Positions 1 to 5,496 of a stretch of 7,236 nucleotides of DNA are shown one piece after another. Position numbers and translations under genes: made by a program. Origin of the DNA: Chloroflexota bacterium (GTDB lineage: Bacteria; Chloroflexota; Dehalococcoidia; Plut-88900); the NCBI GenBank assembly GCA_022566235.1, contig JADFJI010000108.1, forward strand, positions 1 to 7,236, in the 5' to 3' direction. Positions within the stretch are counted from its first letter, which is position 1; each line of letters begins with the position of its first letter. The notes beneath the pieces were generated by a model. That model searched no databases and was not told where the DNA came from. It saw nothing but the letters and a program-made list of their open reading frames with translations.

Positions 1-1
1 G

Positions 2-565
<564 letters not shown>

Positions 566-694
566 CCGCTACGGTGGCAACTCTCATCCAGGAGCCCCTT
601 TGCCGGACTTTCCCGCATAGGAAGGATGGCCCCCTGCCCTGAGTCCCGACGAAGGAATGGTCGAAAGTGCTATTAGCACCCTCTCCTCCATCAC

Positions 695-716
695 CATCGT
701 TCCGGCTGCAACGATG
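695..716. other. Inverted repeat between convergent recA and flavoenzyme genes
   Basis: CATCGTT (695-701) and AACGATG (710-716) pair perfectly over 7 bp around an 8-base loop. It lies in the 171-base gap between the recA stop and the stop of the minus-strand flavoenzyme. A smaller inverted repeat, GTGCT/AGCAC, lies at 667-679. Neither is followed by a clear T-run on either strand, so a role as intrinsic terminator is possible but unproven. Nothing else is recognisable in this gap. Confidence 0.35.
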
Positions 717-720
717 ATCG

Positions 721-740
721 CTGAAGGCCTGGGCCTTCAG
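721..740. terminator. Strong palindromic hairpin over the flavoenzyme stop codon, possible bidirectional terminator
   Basis: CTGAAGGCC (721-729) and GGCCTTCAG (732-740) form a perfect 9-bp inverted repeat with only two bases between them; the innermost pairs would open to make a real loop. The minus-strand stop codon (TGA, 739-737) lies inside the repeat. Because recA converges from the other side, the hairpin could end transcription from both directions. No U-tract follows on either strand, so the call rests on structure and position only. Confidence 0.4.
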
Positions 741-2293
741 CCTGCGGCCCCTTCCCTCAGGTCCTTGATCACCTCGTGGGCCGCGTTGTGCCCCGGCGCC
801 CCTCTCACCGTGCCACCGGGATGGGTCCCCGCCCCACACAGGTACAGACCGTCTATCGGGGTGCGGTAGTCGGATACCCCTCGCATCGGTCTGAAGGAGA
901 AGAGCTGGCTCGCCGTTAGCTCGGTGTGGAACATGTGGCCATGTGTCAAGTACAGCTTCTCCTCCAGGTCCTTCGGGGAGAGAAACTGGTAGTCTATGAT
1001 CGCATCGGGCACGTTGGGCGCATACTGTGCCAGGGTCTCTATGCACCGCTTGCCGAAGACATCTCGCTCCACCTCCCAGGTGGAGTCCTTCAGGTGGTAG
1101 GGGGCGAACTGGACGAACAGGCCCAGACTATGCTTGCCCGCGGGCGCGGCCGTCGGGTCTGTGGCCGAGTGGATGACGCAGTACATGTACGGCTCCCGGG
1201 AGGTATGACCGTATTTAGCGTCGTCCCAGGCTCTCTCCAGGTAGTCAACGGTAGGGTTGATGCGAAAGGGCCCGATGTGCTGGGGCCCCAGGGTTTTGCC
1301 GGGGTATGCCTTGAAATCGGGCAACTCGCTCAGGGCCAGGTTCACCTTGAACACTATCCCTTCGGTTCGTACGCTCCTCAACCGGTGCCTGAAACCTTCG
1401 TCCAGATGCTGGGACTCCACCAATCCAAGCAGGGTCCTCTTGGGATCAGCATTGGAGACCACGATCCGGGCGTCTATCACTTCTCCGCTGACCAGTTCCA
1501 CACCCGTGGCCCTTGCGTCACGGACGATGATCCTGGCCACCTCGGCCTCCGTACGAATGGTGGCCCCGTGGCTTTGAGCGCATCTGGAGAGGGCCTGAGT
1601 GATCGCCCCCATACCCCCGGGCACAGTACCCAGGGCGATGCCGCTTTCGGGCCAGTAGTGGAGCATCATGTAAACGCTGCCGGGAGTATAAGGGCCCCCG
1701 GCCAGGCCAACTGTTCCACCTGGAGCGATGCTTGCCTTCACCTCCTCCGACTCGAACCTGGCGTCCAGGAAGTCCTTCATAGAGCTGAACATCACCTCGT
1801 AGAGGAGGTCGACATCGGCCGGGTCGTCAAATTTTGCGGCCACCTCGGGGAGGCTGAGGGGAGGTATTAGCTCCAGGGGCTTCAGCACCCGGGCCAGGCG
1901 GTCCAACTGCCAGGCCAGGTCCAGGAAGGCCTGGCCGTCCTTCTTGGAGAACTTATCGAACTCGGCGAGGGTCTTGACCGGGTCCTGCCACCAGATCAGG
2001 CATCGGTCGTCGGGGAAAAGGTGCATGCCCACGGGGTCATAGGTGTCCAGAAGTTGGTATCCGAACCTCTCCAGCCTCAGGTCGGCTATTATCTTGGGCT
2101 TCAGTAGGCCTCCCACCATTGCTATGGTAGAGACCTTGAACCCGGGAAACGGCTCTTCAGTGATCGATGCTCCCCCGACCATGTGCCGGCGCTCCAGGAC
2201 TATCACCTTAAGTCCCGACTTTGCCATGTAGCACGCCGCGACAAGCCCGTTGTGTCCACCACCCACCACCGCAACGTCGTACCGCTCCGCCAT
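737..2293 (-). CDS. Phytoene desaturase-family FAD/NAD(P)-dependent oxidoreductase
   Basis: This is a 518-residue flavoenzyme of the phytoene-dehydrogenase-like group (COG1233; the vertebrate relative is PYROXD2). The N-terminal Rossmann fold is plain: VAVVGGGHNG (residues 7-16), an acidic residue ending strand 2 (E34) and a following VGGA (39-42), which bind the ADP part of FAD. The conserved C-terminal FAD motif is also intact, DGLYLCGAGTHPGG (481-494), followed by GAPGHNAA. Length is normal for the family. The ATG at 2293 is preceded by AAGGAG at good spacing. The gene stands alone on the minus strand, between recA and recX. No carotenoid genes (crtB, crtE) are nearby, so carotenoid synthesis should not be assumed; members of this group act on varied lipids and other substrates. 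Family is secure, substrate unknown. Confidence 0.92.
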   Translation of the reverse strand: MAERYDVAVVGGGHNGLVAACYMAKSGLKVIVLERRHMVGGASITEEPFPGFKVSTIAMVGGLLKPKIIADLRLERFGYQLLDTYDPVGMHLFPDDRCLIWWQDPVKTLAEFDKFSKKDGQAFLDLAWQLDRLARVLKPLELIPPLSLPEVAAKFDDPADVDLLYEVMFSSMKDFLDARFESEEVKASIAPGGTVGLAGGPYTPGSVYMMLHYWPESGIALGTVPGGMGAITQALSRCAQSHGATIRTEAEVARIIVRDARATGVELVSGEVIDARIVVSNADPKRTLLGLVESQHLDEGFRHRLRSVRTEGIVFKVNLALSELPDFKAYPGKTLGPQHIGPFRINPTVDYLERAWDDAKYGHTSREPYMYCVIHSATDPTAAPAGKHSLGLFVQFAPYHLKDSTWEVERDVFGKRCIETLAQYAPNVPDAIIDYQFLSPKDLEEKLYLTHGHMFHTELTASQLFSFRPMRGVSDYRTPIDGLYLCGAGTHPGGTVRGAPGHNAAHEVIKDLREGAAG

Positions 2294-2351
2294 CTCCGTC
2301 TCCTTGAATCAGTGCTAGCCTGGGACCTCAGCAGACCTATCTGGCGATGAA

Positions 2352-2380
2352 AGGGTAGGGTCGGGCCTACGGGCTGTCAA
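2352..2380 (-). promoter_or_regulatory. Putative sigma-70-type promoter for the flavoenzyme gene
   Basis: On the minus strand a perfect -35 box TTGACA (2380-2375) is followed after 17 bases by TACCCT (2357-2352), which matches the -10 consensus at three of six positions. It lies about 60 bases upstream of the flavoenzyme start in the 169-base divergent gap shared with recX. The -35 box and spacing are good; the -10 box is weak. Confidence 0.4.
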
Positions 2381-2424
2381 GCAGGCCAGAGCCCTGCATT
2401 CTGTTGAAAGCCCGGGGCGCGGGT

Positions 2425-2454
2425 TTGAAGGCCTTGCCCATCAACCCGTAGAAT
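2425..2454 (+). promoter_or_regulatory. Putative promoter for recX and the downstream selenoprotein genes
   Basis: TTGAAG (2425-2430) and TAGAAT (2449-2454) are separated by 18 bases and match the sigma-70 boxes at four and five of six positions. Only eight bases lie between the -10 box and the recX ATG at 2463, so transcription from here would give a leaderless or nearly leaderless mRNA. No strong ribosome binding site precedes recX, which is consistent with that. Confidence 0.4.
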
Positions 2455-2462
2455 AGGGCGAG

Positions 2463-3101
2463 ATGGAAATGATAACCGACATAAAGGAGCAGAAGCGACG
2501 GGGGGACCGGGTCAGCATCTTCGTCGATGGCCGGTTCGCCCTGGGCATGAACCGCATTGTGGCTCTCCAGGCTGGCCTGGAGATCGGGCAGCAGGTTACC
2601 CAGGAGCGGCTCATGGAGCTGGAGGCCGAGGCCGCCCTGGAGGAAGCGTTGTCAGCCTCCCTCAGATATCTCGCGGTCCGACCCCGCAGCGAGCGGGAGC
2701 TCAAGGTCCGACTCCGCAGGCGGCAGTTCGATGAGGGGACCATAGACCAAACGATTATCAGGCTCAGGAAGCGGGGCCTGCTGGACGATATGACCTTCGC
2801 CCAGTACTGGGTCGAGCAGCGGGTCACCTTCAAGCCCAGGAGCCGGCGGCTCCTGGAGCAGGAGCTGCGCCTCAAGGGAGTCGATAGGGAGAAAATCGAC
2901 CAGGCGGTGGCCGATCTGGACGATGAGGCCGAGGCCTACAGGGCCGGGCAGAAGAGGGCCAGGACGATCCCTAAAGACGATTACGACACCTTCTACAAGA
3001 AGCTGGTAGACCATCTTCGCAGAAAGGGGTTCGGGTACTCCACCGCTTCGAAGACGGCCAAGGGCCTTTGGTCTGAGCTGGAGACGATGGATAGTAGCTG
3101 A
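2463..3101 (+). CDS. recX: RecX, regulatory protein of RecA
   Basis: RecX binds RecA filaments and usually limits their growth and activity. This 212-residue protein shows the family's repeated three-helix pattern: RPRSERELKVRLRRR (about 73-87), then RKRGLLDDMTFAQYWVEQR (about 101-119), where L-D-D-x-x-F-A is the RecX hallmark, then SRRLLEQELRLKGV (about 126-139), and a final basic segment KLVDHLRRKGFGYSTA. Length is within the family range. An in-frame TAG at 2454-2456 limits the start to the ATG at 2463 or a second ATG at 2469; neither has a strong Shine-Dalgarno. It ends in an ordinary TGA, 18 bases before the first selenoprotein gene, which suggests co-transcription. It does not sit next to recA as in most bacteria. 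Confidence 0.93.
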   Translation: MEMITDIKEQKRRGDRVSIFVDGRFALGMNRIVALQAGLEIGQQVTQERLMELEAEAALEEALSASLRYLAVRPRSERELKVRLRRRQFDEGTIDQTIIRLRKRGLLDDMTFAQYWVEQRVTFKPRSRRLLEQELRLKGVDREKIDQAVADLDDEAEAYRAGQKRARTIPKDDYDTFYKKLVDHLRRKGFGYSTASKTAKGLWSELETMDSS

Positions 3102-3119
3102 GAGAGTAAGGAGGATGCG

Positions 3120-3665
3120 ATGTCCTGGATAAGAGAAGCGGAAACCCGCGAGGCATTCAACGTGACCCGGGTGATGTCCATAAACCCCAGGGCGATGAAC
3201 GCCGTCGCCCACATGGGAAGGGCTATCGATAAGGGGGCCTCGGCCCTTACCCGGACCCAGGAGGAGGCCATCGCCGCGGTGGTATCGGTGATAAACCGTT
3301 GCCGCTACTGAACGGTACATCACGGAGGGGCCCTCCGCACCGAGTCGGGAGACGAAAAGCTGGCAAGCCACCTCATGCACGACTACACTCAGGCCGACCT
3401 GGACCCCCAGACCCGGGGAATGCTGGACTTCGCTGCCCGGCTCACCAGAGAGCCGTGGTCGATGAAAAAGGAGCACGTCGACGGGCTGAGGGCCCTGGGC
3501 CTCAGCGATGAGCAGGTGCTTTCAGTGGTGCTCATCGCCTGCCGGTTCAACTTTCTAACCCGGCTGGCCGATGGCCTGGGGGTAGAGTTGGAGTCCGGCG
3601 TCATGGAGGAGACCCAGGCCTGGATTTCGGGCCCCGCCAGAGAGCAAGAGTGGCTGATAAGGTAG
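3120..3665 (+). CDS. AhpD-like selenoprotein, copy 1 (in-frame TGA read as selenocysteine 64)
   Basis: This is a member of the AhpD/carboxymuconolactone-decarboxylase superfamily, resembling the 'uncharacterised peroxidase-related enzyme' group, predicted to do cytoplasmic thiol redox chemistry. It reads from ATG 3120 (AAGGAGG at 3108-3114) to TAG 3663-3665, 181 codons, through one in-frame TGA at 3309-3311. The N-terminal part starts MSWIRE and ends VVSVINRCRY; the part after the TGA continues TVHHGGALR without a break and carries the conserved MLDFAARLTR and FNFLTRLADGLGVELE. The TGA sits at the second cysteine of CxxC, giving Cys61-x-x-Sec64 and His68. Glu49 lies 12 residues before Cys61. 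This spacing matches the Glu118, Cys130, Cys133, His137 set of mycobacterial AhpD. A SECIS-like hairpin follows. The N-terminus is shorter than in typical relatives by roughly one helix. A nonsense mutation is the alternative, but the second copy makes it unlikely. Substrate unknown. Confidence 0.88.
3312..3342 (+). promoter_or_regulatory. Putative bacterial SECIS element of selenoprotein copy 1
   Basis: Just after the TGA, CGGAGG (3323-3328) pairs perfectly with CCTCCG (3332-3337) around the loop GGC (3329-3331). The loop starts 17 bases after the TGA and has G in its first two positions, as the bacterial SECIS model requires for SelB binding. A lower helix CGGT (3313-3316) with ACCG (3339-3342) can extend it across an unequal internal loop. 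The element is coding, spanning the HHGGALR codons. Confidence 0.8.
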
Positions 3666-3694
3666 CTGTATTTAAGAAGAAGGAGGAGCGTGCA

Positions 3695-4249
3695 ATGTCC
3701 TGGATAAGAGAGGAAGAATCGAACGACCCCTACAACATAAACAAGGTGATGTCGATACAGCCCAGGGCTATGAGGGGGGCGATGCACATGACCCTGGGCA
3801 TCCATCAGGCGGCCACTGAGTTGAGCGAGGCACAGAAGGAAGCGATAGCCACGGTGGTTTCGGTTGTCAACAGTTGCCGGGACTGAACGATTCATCACGG
3901 AGGGTTCCTCCGTAAAGCGTCTGATGACCCGGCACTGGCCAGCCACGTGATGCACGACTACACCAAGGCCGACCTGGACCCCCAGACCCGGGGGATGCTG
4001 GACTTCGCTGCCCGGCTCACCAGAGATCCGGGGTCGATGAAAAAGGAGCACATCGATGCGCTGAAGGCCCTGGGGCTGAGTGACGAGCAGGTGCTATCGA
4101 CGGTGCTGATAACCTGTCGCTTTAACTTTTTCAACAGACTGGCCAACGGCCTGGGGGTGGAGTTGGAGCCCGGATGGATGGAAGATACCATGACCTGGCT
4201 CACGGGTCCCGCCCGAGAGCAGGAGTGGCTCCTGAACCCACAGAGCTAG
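3695..4249 (+). CDS. AhpD-like selenoprotein, copy 2 (in-frame TGA read as selenocysteine 64)
   Basis: This is the tandem paralogue of the preceding gene: 184 residues from ATG 3695 to TAG 4247-4249, about 68% identical by direct count. AGGAGG at 3681-3686 lies 8 bases before the start; an upstream in-frame ATG at 3650 would overlap copy 1 and lacks this site. One in-frame TGA (3884-3886) falls at the same codon, giving Cys61-Arg-Asp-Sec64 followed by TIHHGG, with Glu49 and His68 conserved. The remainder (MLDFAARLTR, KALGLSDEQVLSTVLI, FNFFNRLANGLGVELE) is intact, and many codons differ from copy 1 only at silent positions, which shows selection on protein sequence beyond the TGA. The aspartate inside CxxU differs from the tyrosine of copy 1, so the two may differ in redox potential or partner. 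It likely shares a transcript with recX and copy 1. Confidence 0.88.
3887..3920 (+). promoter_or_regulatory. Putative bacterial SECIS element of selenoprotein copy 2
   Basis: ACGGAGG (3897-3903) pairs with CCTCCGT (3907-3913), a 7-bp stem around the loop GTT (3904-3906). The loop begins 17 bases after the TGA, the same distance as in copy 1, and also starts with G. The loop differs from copy 1 (GTT against GGC) while both stem arms are unchanged. A short lower pairing ACG (3887-3889) with CGT (3918-3920) is possible. Confidence 0.8.
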
Positions 4250-4314
4250 CGCCTGGTAGCCGAAATCAGCATAACCTTCGGTCGAGTGTCGTCAGAAGCC
4301 CAGAAGGGCGATAG

Positions 4315-4352
4315 CCCCCGCTCGTGGTGAGCTTGTCGAACCATGGCGGGGG
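4315..4352. repeat. Imperfect palindromic REP-like element / possible bidirectional terminator
   Basis: CCCCCGC (4315-4321) pairs with GCGGGGG (4346-4352), and inside it TGGT (4325-4328) pairs with ACCA (4340-4343), giving a long hairpin with a small internal loop. The centre, GTGAGCTTGTCGAACC, resembles short palindromic repeats scattered between genes in many bacterial genomes (an impression from memory, not checked). It sits in the 140-base gap between the convergent ends of selenoprotein copy 2 and the cupin gene, where it could also end transcription. No T-run follows. Nothing else is recognised in that gap. Confidence 0.5.
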
Positions 4353-4389
4353 TACTGTCCCGGCAAGCGCAGCTAGGGACGGCGCTCGA

Positions 4390-5223
4390 TCAGTTCCGCC
4401 ATGCTGGTGGTATCTCCCCACCAGGCGGGTAGCTGCCGGCGGCATCATGAGTTTCGTCGCCTTTCAAAGGCGGATTGAAGACGCTCATATGGTAAAGGTC
4501 CGTCTTTTTCGTGAACCTGTGGCGGTCCTTCGGCCCTACGACGTAAAGAGAGCCGGGCCCTAGCTCCCATTTCTCCCCCGTGGTGAGGTCCTCTACGGTA
4601 GCTTCCCCTTCAAGGATGTAGTTGGCCTCCACGTGGTGTTTGTACCAGAGTATGGATTCGCTGCCTGCCGACCCGCGCGGCAGGGAGATGGTGAGGCCGC
4701 AGCCGTCATCGCGGTTCAGATAGCGGGAAGCCCGGCTCTTGCCTCCACCGAGCATCACCGTGCGGGCATCCTCCTCCCTCATAACGAACATGGTGCGCCC
4801 CGACTCGCCCTTCCAGGCAGGTGGGATCTCTCCCGTGGCCTCGAAAGCCCCGTCGGCGTCGTGCCTCTCGGTCCCCTTTGTCGCCGGGTTGAAGATGCTG
4901 ATTATGTGGGCGTCCCCTTCAGCAGTCAGACGATGGCGGTCCTTCGGGCCCACGACGTAGAGCATGCCCGGACCCAGCGTCCAGCTCTTATTAAGGGTGA
5001 GGTCCTGGACCGTCACCTGGCCCCCCGCAATGAAATTCACTTCCATGTGGTTCTTATAGTGGAGGTCGATACTCCAGCCGCCTTTGATGAGAACGTCGGA
5101 CATGGAGAAGCCGCATCCGTCCTCTTTTGTGAGGAAGCGAAGGCTTCGGAGGAACTTTCCGCCATCCGTCAGCTTCATCTCTTTGTCGGTGCCTATCAAG
5201 TCGTCTAACTTTCTCACGAACAT
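4390..5223 (-). CDS. Double-cupin protein made of two fused ectoine-synthase-like (EctC) domains
   Basis: This 277-residue protein contains two head-to-tail cupin domains, each resembling ectoine synthase. Domain 1 (about 1-128) starts MFVRKLDDLIGTD, very like EctC N-termini, and has DGCGFS, HYKNHMEVNF and GPGMLYVVGPKDRHR. Domain 2 (about 145-265) repeats these as DGCGLT, YKHHVEANY and GPGSLYVVGPKDRHR, then FNPPLKGDETHD. The EctC metal ligands Glu57, Tyr85 and His93 have counterparts in both domains (Glu61, Tyr89, His97; Glu199, Tyr227, His235) at identical spacing, so both sites could bind metal. The linker and the C-terminus both read GEIPPAW. Typical EctC is a single domain of about 130 residues. 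No ectA or ectB is nearby, so ectoine synthesis should not be assumed. The frame is open to an ATG at 5346, but family alignment and the likely promoter at 5309-5317 favour ATG 5223, preceded by GAGGGG. ATG 5247 is also possible. Confidence 0.85.
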   Translation of the reverse strand: MFVRKLDDLIGTDKEMKLTDGGKFLRSLRFLTKEDGCGFSMSDVLIKGGWSIDLHYKNHMEVNFIAGGQVTVQDLTLNKSWTLGPGMLYVVGPKDRHRLTAEGDAHIISIFNPATKGTERHDADGAFEATGEIPPAWKGESGRTMFVMREEDARTVMLGGGKSRASRYLNRDDGCGLTISLPRGSAGSESILWYKHHVEANYILEGEATVEDLTTGEKWELGPGSLYVVGPKDRHRFTKKTDLYHMSVFNPPLKGDETHDAAGSYPPGGEIPPAWRN

Positions 5224-5308
5224 GGTGTTGAGCCCCTCTCTGAGCATTCCCTGTATTGTTCGAAATCTGTCAAGTCTGCAAGCACGTCCATCGCACCCGA
5301 TATCGGCA

Positions 5309-5317
5309 ATCTTAGCA
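5309..5317 (-). promoter_or_regulatory. Putative extended -10 promoter element of the double-cupin gene
   Basis: On the minus strand the sequence reads TGCTAAGAT, an extended -10 form (TGn plus TAAGAT), about 86 bases upstream of the ATG at 5223. The -35 region is poor (about TTCCGA, 16 bases upstream). Its credibility comes from a matching block, 16 of 18 bases identical, at the same side of the amidohydrolase gene (6689-6706). Confidence 0.4.
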
Positions 5318-5338
5318 GAGCCTGGCCTCCTCGGAACC

Positions 5339-5398
5339 ACGCTCACCCTGGACCCGGATCACGCCGAGGCCCGTCTGCGCATTTCCTGCCTATCCTGA
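5339..5398 (+). pseudogene. Possible remnant of a TPR-repeat gene
   Basis: A short plus-strand frame reads TLTLDPDHAEARLRISCLS and then stops. L-D-P-D-x-A-E-A-R-x-x-L is a typical junction within tetratricopeptide repeats. Nothing TPR-like precedes it in frame, and no start or ribosome binding site belongs to it. It may be the decayed end of a lost gene in the 273-base gap between the cupin start and the amidohydrolase stop, or a chance resemblance. Confidence 0.25.
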
Positions 5399-5413
5399 GC
5401 CTGTACTGAGCTG

Positions 5414-5430
5414 GTCCCGATACTCGGGAC
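5414..5430. repeat. Perfect short hairpin in the intergenic gap, REP-like
   Basis: GTCCCGA (5414-5420) and TCGGGAC (5424-5430) pair perfectly over 7 bp around the loop TAC. It is flanked by CCTGAGC (5394-5400) and CCGTCGAAGG (5444-5453), pieces resembling dispersed intergenic repeats. On the minus strand it lies about 66 bases past the amidohydrolase stop and could mark its mRNA 3' end, but there is no U-tract in that direction. Confidence 0.4.
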
Positions 5431-5496
5431 TTGTCTAAGTGTTCCGTCGAAGGGAGCTAGTCGATGAAGGCGGGCGGTATATCTCTCAAAACCGTC

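Noticed and set aside
926..1870. Long plus-strand ORF of 314 codons opposite the flavoenzyme
   Set aside because: It is a shadow of the GC-rich minus-strand gene, shows no recognisable domain and has a low-complexity, unlikely composition.
3120..3311. Stand-alone 63-residue gene ending at the TGA at 3309
   Set aside because: It would end in the middle of the catalytic motif; the following codons continue the same domain, and the paralogue shows the same pattern.
3375..3665. Stand-alone 96-residue AhpD-fragment gene starting at ATG 3375
   Set aside because: There is no Shine-Dalgarno before it, it lacks the redox motif, and conserved family sequence (TVHHGGALR) lies upstream in the same frame.
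3309..3886. General reassignment of TGA to Trp (genetic code 4 or 25)
   Set aside because: recX, the flavoenzyme and the cupin all end at TGA at family-appropriate places, and Trp or Gly would not fit the catalytic CxxC position.
4404..4424. Hairpin CTGGTGG/CCACCAG as a terminator
   Set aside because: It lies inside the 3' coding end of the cupin gene and is explained by the GGEIPPAW codons; no T-run follows.
5224..5346. Longer N-terminus of the cupin protein from ATG 5346
   Set aside because: The extra 41 residues do not resemble EctC, and the likely promoter at 5309-5317 lies downstream of that ATG.
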